Origin: CAKZNE01 sp964485405
Lineage (GTDB): Bacteria > Bacteroidota > Bacteroidia > Flavobacteriales > Schleiferiaceae
Direction: 5' to 3'
DNA: 41,160 bases
Assembly: GCA_964485405.1 (NCBI GenBank)
Contig: CAZAJG010000038.1
Coordinates: 1 to 41,160 of the forward strand
Each line of letters begins with the position of its first letter. The first letter of the stretch is position 1. The notes below the pieces were generated by a model, which was not told the DNA's origin, did no database searches, and was given only the letters and a program-made list of their open reading frames with translations. This document shows, in pieces, positions 1 to 7,157 of this stretch. The position numbers were made by a program, and so were the translations under genes.

Positions 1-50
1 GCATCTGACTGTTAATCAGAGGGTCCTTGGTTCGAGCCCAAGAGGAGGAG
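1..50 (+). tRNA. tRNA-Asn (GTT), 3' part only
   Basis: The window opens inside a tRNA. The anticodon arm has the stem TCTGA/TCAGA around the loop CTGTTAA, so the anticodon is GTT (Asn). The T arm CTTGG-TTCGAGC-CCAAG spans 26-42, followed by the acceptor 3' strand at 43-49 and discriminator G at 50. No CCA is encoded, as is usual in Bacteroidota. The D arm and 5' acceptor strand lie before the window. Confidence 0.93.
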
Positions 51-59
51 CAAATAAAA

Positions 60-91
60 GCCAGCATTTTATATAAGGTGCTGGTTTTTTT
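60..91 (+). terminator. Intrinsic terminator after tRNA-Asn
   Basis: A CCAGCA/TGCTGG stem (61-66 with 79-84) and a 12-nt loop are followed by a run of seven T. It lies 10 nt after the tRNA and fits a rho-independent terminator for the tRNA transcript. The 5' arm region (57-69) is identical to part of the hairpin at 2420-2465. Confidence 0.75.
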
Positions 92-225
92 ATTGCCTTA
101 TATGAGGCCATTTTTACAAATGCTCTATAAATCCTTACGTATACTACTAACTCGTGCAGCAGCGGTAGAAATTCCCTACTTCGAATATTTAGCTATCTTG
201 GAATAAATTTCAATCATTTTCTCTA

Positions 226-2190
226 ATGAAAAAGATATTAGTATTCACCTTATCTTTTACTTTCTCATTCTTTCTTTCGGGTCAATCAAGTTTTCAACTC
301 ATTCAATCTACACAAGCAACTGACCTTACTGCTTCCAAAAGATATGGGTTTGAAGTTGCAGCCAGCGATTCTGTGATAGTATTTGGAGCATACCTTACAA
401 CTTTTAATGCTGGTATATCAGGCCAAATTTTACGTTCTGGTTCTGCACACATCTTAGAACGAGATTCTACGGGCTGGATTGAAACACAAGAAGTTTTTGC
501 TTCCTTTCCAACGGTGGATGATCGATTTGGATTTGCAGCTGCCGTGGATAATCAAACAGTAATAATCGGAGCGCCAGAGGAGGATCAAGATGAAAATGAC
601 ATCTATAGAGTTAATAATGCTGGATCTGTTTATATCTTCACAAAAGACAGTTTAGGCAATTGGGTTCAATCTCAAAAATTAGTTGCCTCAGACCGGAGTG
701 TTGGTGCATCATTTGGAAATCACTTACAGTTAAATGGGAACCAGTTAATAGTTGGTGCAATGACCGAATCGGTTAGCGGCCCAAATAATGCAGGAGCTGC
801 CTATGTTTTTGTGAGAGATACGCTTACTGGGCTATTTCATGAGTTTCAAAAACTTACGCCTTCTAACCATCAAGCAGGTGCTCAGTTTGGAGCTCGTGTC
901 TCCATTGATGATAACTATGTAGTTGTAGGAGCTGGTTGGGAGGATGTTAGTGCAGGAACACTACATCAGGATGCAGGAGCTGCCTATGTTTTTGCAAAAG
1001 GTAGAGATGGAAAATATCACGAAACGAAGCGGTTTGTTTCTCCTGTTCCAGAGGCCTATCAATATTTTGGGATCTGTGTTTTTATTAAAGGTAAACAACT
1101 GGCTATTGGTTGTTATGGCGAAAAAACAGACTCTCTTGGGCTTAACCCGCTAACAGGCGCTGGTGCTGTATTTTATTATGAGCCAAACTCAGGAAATCAA
1201 TGGGTATTAAAGCAAAAGCTGACTTCATTTGACAGACAAGGAGGCGACTTCTTCGGCCATTCTCTCTCAATGGAGAATAATTATATGGTAATCACTGCAT
1301 TTAATGAAGACAGTGACATTCAAGGAAACAACATTATCAACAATACAGGTTCTGCATATACTTTTCGAATGGACAATCAAGGTCATTGGTCGCCCATGCA
1401 AAAGCTCACCGCAGACTCTATCAACAGGACAAGTGATGCCAAACTAGGATATGCATGTGCCATGCACAAGGATATGATCATCCTCGGAGCTCCGCTTCAA
1501 ACAGCAGTGGATAGCAATCAGTACAAACTCCAAGGCGGTAGAGCATATATTTTCGAAACAAATTGCCTGAGTTTTACCACTCAAAACGAAGAAGCCTGTG
1601 GTGAATACACATGGATAGATGGAATTAAGTATACCAACTCTAATCCAGATCCTACATTTATCCTAACTGGATCAAACAATTGTGATTCTATAGTTCATTT
1701 AGAATTACATCTACTGGCCGACACAACAGTTAATTACTCGGATACATTGCTTATGGCAGCCGACACAACCGCTGACCAATATCAATGGATTAATTGTAAC
1801 AATGGTAACTCTCCCATACCGGGAGCCACTAGCCCTGCCTTTACACCAACAGCCAATGGATCCTATGCTCTGATCATTACTGAAAAGGGGTGTTCAGATA
1901 CTTCTAAGTGCTATGCAGTGCGTACACTTTCTATTCCCGAAGTTGAACCAATACGATTTAGAATTTATCCAAATCCGGGGAATGGTGCATTTACTATTAG
2001 CTGCTCCCATCCGCATAATTATATTGATATTCAAATCAGTGACGCCACTGGACAAGTGATTCATTCATCAAATAGGGAAAAAGCCTCTGAATATACACTT
2101 CAAACTTCCCATTGGGCTAATGGAGTGTATATTGTATCTATCACTCTAGATAACACATCTGTGCAGCAATCAATCTGGATAAAGCAATAA
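226..2190 (+). CDS. Secreted FG-GAP-like beta-propeller protein with T9SS type A sorting domain
   Basis: A 654-residue exported protein. Residues 1-19 form a signal peptide ending FFLSGQ. About seven repeats of roughly 60 residues follow, each with a [YF/FG/LG]-x-x-hydrophobic segment and then a V-I-x-G-A type strand (near residues 39, 98, 160, 218, 278, 340 and 404). Spacing and pattern match FG-GAP/integrin-alpha-like propeller blades, and seven would close one propeller. A short Ig/PKD-like segment follows (about 480-565). The last ~75 residues begin with the YPNPGNG motif and end in a beta-rich tail typical of T9SS type A C-terminal domains. The inferred fate is export by Sec, passage through T9SS and display or release at the surface. 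Some blades have acidic loops (for example GAPEEDQDEND) that could bind calcium. The ligand is unknown. It stands alone, between the tRNA and a convergent locus. Confidence 0.88.
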   Translation: MKKILVFTLSFTFSFFLSGQSSFQLIQSTQATDLTASKRYGFEVAASDSVIVFGAYLTTFNAGISGQILRSGSAHILERDSTGWIETQEVFASFPTVDDRFGFAAAVDNQTVIIGAPEEDQDENDIYRVNNAGSVYIFTKDSLGNWVQSQKLVASDRSVGASFGNHLQLNGNQLIVGAMTESVSGPNNAGAAYVFVRDTLTGLFHEFQKLTPSNHQAGAQFGARVSIDDNYVVVGAGWEDVSAGTLHQDAGAAYVFAKGRDGKYHETKRFVSPVPEAYQYFGICVFIKGKQLAIGCYGEKTDSLGLNPLTGAGAVFYYEPNSGNQWVLKQKLTSFDRQGGDFFGHSLSMENNYMVITAFNEDSDIQGNNIINNTGSAYTFRMDNQGHWSPMQKLTADSINRTSDAKLGYACAMHKDMIILGAPLQTAVDSNQYKLQGGRAYIFETNCLSFTTQNEEACGEYTWIDGIKYTNSNPDPTFILTGSNNCDSIVHLELHLLADTTVNYSDTLLMAADTTADQYQWINCNNGNSPIPGATSPAFTPTANGSYALIITEKGCSDTSKCYAVRTLSIPEVEPIRFRIYPNPGNGAFTISCSHPHNYIDIQISDATGQVIHSSNREKASEYTLQTSHWANGVYIVSITLDNTSVQQSIWIKQ

Positions 2191-2195
2191 AGACA

Positions 2196-2219
2196 TAAAA
2201 ACAAATTGCTTTGTTTTTA
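2196..2219 (+). terminator. A/T-rich hairpin after the FG-GAP gene
   Basis: A perfect 10-bp inverted repeat (2196-2205 with 2210-2219, loop TTGC) begins 6 nt after the stop codon. The arms are almost all A/T and the 3' arm supplies its own T run, so it probably ends the upstream transcript, though weakly. Confidence 0.5.
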
Positions 2220-2419
2220 CACAACGTTAATGTCCTCTAGGCAATTTTAGTTGAGCATTCACTTTCTAACTAAAAAATGACGTAGGCCACTCTTCACGAA
2301 CATCTCCTTTTCAAAATCTGCCGCTTCGAAATTTAGAATTTAAGTATGTGATATCGTGTAAGGCACAAGAAGAATAGCGCTGAAAAAACTTCATCGGGTT
2401 CGATAACATTATAAAAAAA

Positions 2420-2465
2420 GAAGCAAAAAAAGCCAGCATTTGTAGATGCTGGCTTTTTTTGCTTC
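2420..2465 (-). terminator. Strong bidirectional terminator between convergent genes
   Basis: A perfect 20-bp stem (2420-2439 with 2446-2465) with a 6-nt loop. The core is GCCAGCAT/ATGCTGGC, flanked by A7 and T7. Because the A and T tracts are symmetric it can act on both strands. It lies 21 nt past the stop of the minus-strand PID-CTERM gene, which is its most direct client. Confidence 0.85.
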
Positions 2466-2486
2466 CTACTTCTGATATCTTTTAAA

Positions 2487-2675
2487 TCAGTCTTTTTTAG
2501 ATCGTTGGTCAAAAGCCTTTTTACCTCCAAAAGCTGCAGCTGCAGCAATGAGTAAACCAATACCTCCATCAATAGGCGTTGGTGTGGTAGGACCTCCACT
2601 TCCGGGTTGAGCAGAAGTGATTACAACAAATAAGGTTAATAATAGCGCTGTGAAAATTACAGTTGTTGTTTTCAT
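2487..2675 (-). CDS. Small PID-CTERM sorting-domain protein
   Basis: A 62-residue protein with an N-terminal signal peptide (residues 1-22, ending ITSAQ), a short Gly/Pro/Thr linker, then a C-terminal block PIDGGIGLLIAAAAAFGGKK ending in a basic tail. Pro-Ile-Asp, then a glycine/alanine-rich transmembrane stretch, then a basic cluster is the layout of the small Bacteroidota proteins annotated as PID-CTERM sorting-domain proteins. By analogy with PEP-CTERM and LPXTG tails it is thought to be a recognition and anchoring signal, but the processing enzyme is not in this window. Almost the whole mature protein is the sorting signal. Its ATG lies 2 nt after the stop of the 808-residue gene, so the two are translationally coupled and presumably act together. 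Confidence 0.8.
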   Translation of the reverse strand: MKTTTVIFTALLLTLFVVITSAQPGSGGPTTPTPIDGGIGLLIAAAAAFGGKKAFDQRSKKD

Positions 2676-2677
2676 AA

Positions 2678-5104
2678 TTAGTGAATGATTTTGGTGGTGG
2701 AAATAGTATCTTCATGAATGAGTTGTACAATGTTCAATTGTCCACTCTTGGAAATAGGAATGAGTGTTTCCTCGCTTACCGAACTGTTTTTATATAGAAG
2801 TTTCCCGGTAATACTGAATATCTTAACTTCTGTTGCTGTAGGATTCCCTTTTGGAATGATTCGAATTCCTTCATCTACTCCTACAGCATACCAATCTTTA
2901 GGAAGCGCATTAACTTCTGATGTGCTTACTGTAGGAGATTTAAAATGAAGAATAAAACGATCCGGTCCAAAAACGGTGTCGTGCACAAAAGAATAAACTC
3001 CAGAGGCAAAATCATGGAGGGTGTTCGTTTTTATATCTTCTAGTAAAACTTGATTGTAGCTCTTGAGTTGATGATCTTTTAATTCAATAGTCATCGCATC
3101 TCCATGAATTTGATATTGAAATCCTATAGGGAATGATTCTATATCTCCTTTTGCAACTCGGTTTATAGACAATGCATCAGATCCTTGTTTGGAATAAATG
3201 TTAGGAATTTCAGATGCGTTTAAAAGTTTCCATGCATCATATTTTACATCAAAGCCTAAACTAGCTTGTGCATCAAATCCAATAAAGATCTCATCTTTTT
3301 TGTTCGCTGAAGTTTTGGCTTCAAGATGAACCCCATCAATGGTTACGGTTTTGAACAGTTCGGTAGATTGAGAGGTTACACGCTGTGCTTCTGCAAAAGT
3401 AAGTGTGCCTGGTGCCGCATTGGTTGACTGAACCCAAAACGCTTGAAAAGGCGCTATATACTGAGTACCATTGTTCGTTCCAACTCCTGTAATGTAGGTA
3501 GCATAACTTGCTTCGTTTTGGAATACATAAGTAGCATTGTTCAAATCTGTAGGCAAAGTTTGACCACTCCAATCGTATTGAGCGGGATAAGGATTGCCTA
3601 CCAAATTCCAACCTTCTGTTGCGCTTGTTGAGGTTCCTCCCACAAAGCTTATGCTGCTTGCTTGACCATCGTTGTATGATAAGGCATGAGCTACATCACT
3701 GTTTGTTACCGTCCCTTCAAGTTCAATCGTTCCCGCTTCAGCTGTAATAAAATCTCCATTGGCGTTAGTTCCTGCATAAAAGGTGTATCCCTTTCCATTT
3801 TCAGGTGTCGAAGTAGCATCTGTTGGGCTGCTCCATTCAGAATTTGCGGCATCCCACTCCCAAACCGTACCCGTAGTGTTGTTGGCTACTGTTAGTGTTT
3901 GGCCCTCATTAAAGTCATTAAAAGTGGTGTTGGTGATGGGTGATGCTAACTGATACCATCTTCCATCATTGGCGCCACCGGCTAAATCCAAATAGCATTG
4001 AATTTTCACATCCCCACTAACGGTTCCGTCTCCACTAATCATCCCATAGCTTGATGCGGAACTAGCAGTAAGTCGAAGGTTGTCGTTGGTTTCTAAAGTG
4101 GTTCCTGTTTCTACATTGATGATTCCTTCAAACTCGGTAACACTTCCTCTTGTACGAGAGATATTCGCGTTATTGTCAAATGAAATAGTACCTGACCCAG
4201 AGATGGTTCCAGAGTTTGTTAAATCTCCAGCCAGAGTTAAGGTAACTCCTGAGTTTACCGATAGTGTAGAGCCACTCTCTACCGTTATTTCACCTACAGA
4301 AAGCGCGCTAGATACAGTTAAGGATTGGCCACTACCAATTACCGCATTCTGAGATGAAGAAGGGTTGCTCCCAGAGCTCCAAGCCGAGCCATTCCAAGTG
4401 TTTTCGGGTAATGGAGGTAAACCAAAAATAATACTATTGTCTACCTCCCAGCTGCCTGCATTACAAGCTCCCGATTGTATGGCAGCAGCAGATCCGGATA
4501 AGAAAGAAGTATCGAAAGCAAGCCGGCCGTTATCCAGTGTTGAGGTTAAGGCTACAGCATTAGTTCCTTCCGTTAAATCGGGAGGTAAGGCGGTGGTTTG
4601 AGGTGAGGTAGCATCGGCATCAAAAGCACCGTCATTTCCACGAAAGTCTAAACCGCAAATTACCTGGGTAACGGTAAAGGTTGTGGTGTTGGTTACCGTG
4701 CCAGAGAAGGCAAAAATTTGATCCCCAGCTAGCGCTGGATTAAGAGAGCCTACATGTGATAGAGACCCTCCATCTGAAGCGACATAAGAGTTTCCCGCTC
4801 CAGATACATCTTCAAAGGCAACTTGATCACCTAAAGAAAGGCCTCCAACAGGAACGGTGTAGCTTACAAAGCCTTCACCACTGCGAAAAGTATTGGAGCC
4901 AGATAACCACCCATTATCGGTGAAAATAATTATTTCACCTGCGGATATGGAAGTTGTGGCAATGATTGAAAAACCATCTGCTCCCGCATCGGAATTATAG
5001 CCGCTAAATACGATGTCTCCGGCATTTAATTGTGCATAGGAGGTGCTGTTAATGACGAGTAAAAAGAATAGAAAGCCTATTCCTCTTGAGTAAGAATGTT
5101 TCAT
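2678..5104 (-). CDS. Large exported beta-rich surface protein
   Basis: An 808-residue protein with a signal peptide (residues 1-24, ending TSYAQ). The N-terminal ~200 residues match a domain seen in many bacterial surface proteins: NAGDIVFSGYN, then FSIIAT, then IIIFTDNGW. A central repetitive Ser/Thr/Gly-rich region (about 245-350) has short strands of the kind that form a parallel beta-helix (SGSTLSVNSGVTLTLAGDLT). Next comes a region with the phrase GWNLVGNPYPAQYDW, common in Bacteroidota secreted proteins. The C-terminal ~60 residues (TATEVKIFSITGKLLY onward) look like a divergent T9SS tail but lack the usual YPNP start. It heads a two-gene unit with the PID-CTERM peptide. Its role is not known; a surface adhesin or coat protein is the best guess. 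Confidence 0.8.
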   Translation of the reverse strand: MKHSYSRGIGFLFFLLVINSTSYAQLNAGDIVFSGYNSDAGADGFSIIATTSISAGEIIIFTDNGWLSGSNTFRSGEGFVSYTVPVGGLSLGDQVAFEDVSGAGNSYVASDGGSLSHVGSLNPALAGDQIFAFSGTVTNTTTFTVTQVICGLDFRGNDGAFDADATSPQTTALPPDLTEGTNAVALTSTLDNGRLAFDTSFLSGSAAAIQSGACNAGSWEVDNSIIFGLPPLPENTWNGSAWSSGSNPSSSQNAVIGSGQSLTVSSALSVGEITVESGSTLSVNSGVTLTLAGDLTNSGTISGSGTISFDNNANISRTRGSVTEFEGIINVETGTTLETNDNLRLTASSASSYGMISGDGTVSGDVKIQCYLDLAGGANDGRWYQLASPITNTTFNDFNEGQTLTVANNTTGTVWEWDAANSEWSSPTDATSTPENGKGYTFYAGTNANGDFITAEAGTIELEGTVTNSDVAHALSYNDGQASSISFVGGTSTSATEGWNLVGNPYPAQYDWSGQTLPTDLNNATYVFQNEASYATYITGVGTNNGTQYIAPFQAFWVQSTNAAPGTLTFAEAQRVTSQSTELFKTVTIDGVHLEAKTSANKKDEIFIGFDAQASLGFDVKYDAWKLLNASEIPNIYSKQGSDALSINRVAKGDIESFPIGFQYQIHGDAMTIELKDHQLKSYNQVLLEDIKTNTLHDFASGVYSFVHDTVFGPDRFILHFKSPTVSTSEVNALPKDWYAVGVDEGIRIIPKGNPTATEVKIFSITGKLLYKNSSVSEETLIPISKSGQLNIVQLIHEDTISTTKIIH

Positions 5105-5212
5105 TTACGATTATTTTAGTGATAGCAAGACTTAAACAATTTAGACGACTTCGTTAACTCAAATATTGCGCTTAGACTTACGCAACTATTCGCAGAAGAA
5201 ATGATGTTTTGT

Positions 5213-5220
5213 TAGATTTG
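5213..5220 (+). promoter_or_regulatory. Possible -7 promoter element for the HEAGH gene
   Basis: TAGATTTG matches the Bacteroidota -7 consensus TAnnTTTG exactly and lies 40 nt before the start codon. No clear TTG is present at the expected -33 distance (only TTC near 5189-5191), so this is a partial promoter call. The 156-bp spacer is the divergent control region shared with the minus-strand 808-residue gene. Confidence 0.4.
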
Positions 5221-5260
5221 AACAGGAATCAACTCCATTGAAAATTAAACTCATTTCACC

Positions 5261-5734
5261 ATGTATACAGATAAAATTTGGGACTTTCTTACCGAAATCC
5301 AGGTTCAGCTTAAAAAAGAAAAACTGAGTGAGGCGGATTGCTTTGTGCCAGGATTAAGTATTAAGAGCGGCACAATACTAGTAGACTCAGATAAACTAAA
5401 ATATGTTGGAGATTTATTACATGAAGCAGGCCATTTGGCAGTAGTTAGCTCGGAGGAAAGAAAGTGTTTAAACGGCACGGATATAGAACACCGTCCTCAA
5501 AAGGATGGGGAAGAAATAGCTTCATTATTGTGGTCGTATCTGGCGGCTAAGCATTTGGATGTGCCCATGTCTGTTGTTTTTCACAATCATGGGTACAGGG
5601 GAGAATCGAAGTGGCTCATAGAGATGTTTGAGAGTGAAAATTATATAGGAGCTCCTCTTTTGGAGTGGATGGGGATTATCGATTGGAATCAAATGTCAAA
5701 CAAGCCGATCGTGCGCAATTGGTTAAGAGCCTAA
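5261..5734 (+). CDS. Small HEAGH metallopeptidase-like protein
   Basis: A 157-residue protein without signal peptide or membrane segment, so probably cytosolic. Residues 54-58 are HEAGH, an HExxH zinc-binding and catalytic motif inside a hydrophobic helix (YVGDLLHEAGHLAVV). A conserved-looking acidic helix follows (residues 83-96, GEEIASLLWSYLAA), where Glu84 or Glu85 could be the third metal ligand, as in gluzincins. His97, His108 and His110 add further candidate ligands. No inhibitor or DNA-binding domain is attached. The family is not one I can name; it resembles short uncharacterised zincin-like proteins. It is monocistronic, divergent from the 808-residue gene, with a TAnnTTTG element upstream. 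The substrate is unknown and proteolysis is inferred only from the motif. Confidence 0.75.
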   Translation: MYTDKIWDFLTEIQVQLKKEKLSEADCFVPGLSIKSGTILVDSDKLKYVGDLLHEAGHLAVVSSEERKCLNGTDIEHRPQKDGEEIASLLWSYLAAKHLDVPMSVVFHNHGYRGESKWLIEMFESENYIGAPLLEWMGIIDWNQMSNKPIVRNWLRA

Positions 5735-5941
5735 TTTTTTCTTTTCTCAAAAAAAACAAAATAGTTCATCCAAGATGTAGAACAACCTCATAATTGTTCT
5801 AAAAAATTAATGAAAATAAACTAAGTATTTGGTAATTAAAAATTTACTATATAAATAAAAAAAGACATGATTAATTGCAAGTATATTTATAAGTCCACTT
5901 GCTTCGTTAAATGGTGCGTTTTATAAGTTAAAATGTACATT

Positions 5942-6154
5942 TCATGAATTAGCATACTTTTCTATTTGTTTGAATTGTACATTTAATCCCGAATTTAAAC
6001 TCAAGCCAATCTTATTGTAAACAATACAAACGGTTTGAATTTTATCGACTTCTTTAAAGAGAATGCACCAACTGATTCTAAAATAGCTACTTGTGTGTTT
6101 GCACAAACATTTGTTTTTAGAATGAGATTTGTCTTTAAACTGATGACTCAGCAC
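5942..6154 (-). pseudogene. Possible decayed LytTR DNA-binding domain fragment
   Basis: An open frame of 70 codons from a GTG, with an in-frame TGA four codons earlier. The segment KNKCLCKHTSSYFRIS, then ILFKEVDKIQTVCIV, then LSLNSGLNVQFKQIEKY can be laid over the first half of LytTR domains (strand with K-x-x-x-x-Y-x-R-I, then I-L-F-x-E-x-D, then a basic or serine turn, then L-x-x-x-E/I). The second half, with the usual R-x-H-x-S-x-x-V/I-N motif, is missing. I read it as a truncated remnant of a transcriptional regulator, but the match is by eye and could be chance. Confidence 0.3.
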
Positions 6155-6230
6155 AGTCGATACTCATGCTTTTAGTGTTTTTTTATTGCTAATCTTTCAT
6201 CTTAAAAATGAAGGATTTAGAGTATTTGTG

Positions 6231-6261
6231 TCATCATAAAAAACAATAATAATTATGATGA
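6231..6261. repeat. Perfect 9-bp inverted repeat upstream of the RHS cluster
   Basis: TCATCATAA (6231-6239) and TTATGATGA (6253-6261) are perfect inverted copies with a 13-nt spacer, 34 nt before the first start codon of the cluster. It could be an operator for a dimeric regulator or a 5' UTR hairpin. No T tract follows, so a terminator is unlikely. Confidence 0.5.
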
Positions 6262-6295
6262 TAAATGCTTTTATTGTTATGAAAAACATTGAAAA

Positions 6296-6697
6296 ATGAA
6301 TACTTGCAAACCATTCCTTACTTCTATTTTTATTCTCACTTCCTGCGTACTCTTTAGTCAAAGTGAAAACTTCAACACCATGCTGCCACATCTTGATGGA
6401 TCAGCAGTTAATATAATTTATGGGACTCCATTGAAGGTAAAACTAGACGAACGCCATTTGGAGTACACGCTTAATACCTCAGATATTATGGTTTATGAAT
6501 CTGCAAACAACCCCCTATTAGGAGCGGTAACGAGCGTGAGTAATACACTTGCTACTGGGGCAGTAATTAAACGAGGGGTTAATTTATTGGAAATAACTTT
6601 TTCCAATAGCGTCCTTTCTGGTAATAAATATTACATCCTAGAGATAAAAGATAGCAAAGGAGAATCTTCCTTTTTACGCTTTCTTATTTTAACCTAA
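6296..6697 (+). CDS. Small exported protein, first gene of the RHS cluster
   Basis: A 133-residue protein with a signal peptide (residues 1-22, ending CVLFSQ). The mature part is beta-rich, with the phrase LDGSAVNIIYGTPLKVKLDE followed by alternating hydrophobic strands and ending FLRFLILT. It carries no catalytic motif I recognise, and no cysteines remain after the signal peptide. It lies 22 nt before the next gene and heads the run of five closely spaced plus-strand genes ending at 21083. The context suggests an envelope or secreted accessory of the RHS proteins. Function unknown. Confidence 0.7.
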   Translation: MNTCKPFLTSIFILTSCVLFSQSENFNTMLPHLDGSAVNIIYGTPLKVKLDERHLEYTLNTSDIMVYESANNPLLGAVTSVSNTLATGAVIKRGVNLLEITFSNSVLSGNKYYILEIKDSKGESSFLRFLILT

Positions 6698-6719
6698 ACA
6701 ACCCTTCAAATCCAAACAA

Positions 6720-7157
6720 ATGAAAGCACTAACAAAAAAGTTGGTTCTAGCCCTTGTTGTGTTGTTCAGTCAAACACAGTGTAACAATATATCTGATTTT
6801 CAGCAGGTAGTGGAGAGGGAGAACAAACAGTTTCAAATCGGATTAAGCTCAGATATGCAAGATGTGGAAGACGGTTTTTATCCAATACGTATGGATATAC
6901 GCTTTAGTCAAGCAGATGATTACAAAAAGCTATTCGAGCCTAAAAATTTTAACTACATCATGAACGATATAGGTGTGGATTTCAAATTTTTAGATGGTAA
7001 GGATACTATATCCCCATCCGGAAATTTCGCCACATTTAATAATGCCACACAGTCCGTTTCGGTAGTGTGTCTTTTTCCAAAAGAAATAAAAAAGGCGGAC
7101 CACTGGATACTTAAAAACAATTGCTTTCTCACCAAAAACTTAATCCAAAAGATATGA
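6720..7157 (+). CDS. Small exported protein coupled to the RHS-partner gene
   Basis: A 145-residue protein with an N-terminal export signal (MKALTKKLVLALVVLFSQTQ). Cys21 directly after it could be lipidated, although QTQC is a poor lipobox. The mature region is mixed alpha/beta with many Asp and Phe (RFSQADDYKKLFEPKNFNY). Its stop codon overlaps the start of the 2039-residue gene as ATGA (7154-7157), so the two are translationally coupled and probably needed in fixed ratio. No family was recognised. It may be a dedicated secretion or assembly partner, or an envelope tether, for the RHS proteins. Confidence 0.7.
   Translation: MKALTKKLVLALVVLFSQTQCNNISDFQQVVERENKQFQIGLSSDMQDVEDGFYPIRMDIRFSQADDYKKLFEPKNFNYIMNDIGVDFKFLDGKDTISPSGNFATFNNATQSVSVVCLFPKEIKKADHWILKNNCFLTKNLIQKI

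Larger units (their letters stand above)
5735..6295. other. 561-bp A/T-rich intergenic region
   Basis: No intact gene is visible. It contains a possible decayed LytTR fragment on the minus strand (5942-6154), an imperfect hairpin at 6192-6216, a perfect inverted repeat at 6231-6261, and presumably the promoter of the RHS cluster that starts at 6296. No exact TAnnTTTG box was found in the last 120 bp. Confidence 0.6.

Noticed and set aside
2333..2599. An 88-codon minus-strand frame overlapping the PID-CTERM gene
   Set aside because: It runs through the 20-bp terminator hairpin and gives a low-quality translation; the 62-residue frame has a signal peptide and sorting tail.
4080..4601. Plus-strand open frames opposite the 808-residue gene
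   Set aside because: They are antisense shadows of its Ser/Thr-rich repeats and show no start context or family features.
7121..7153. An upstream start adding 11 residues to the 2039-residue RHS partner
   Set aside because: The extension places polar residues before the signal peptide and overlaps the previous gene by 37 nt; ATG at 7154 gives a clean ATGA coupling.
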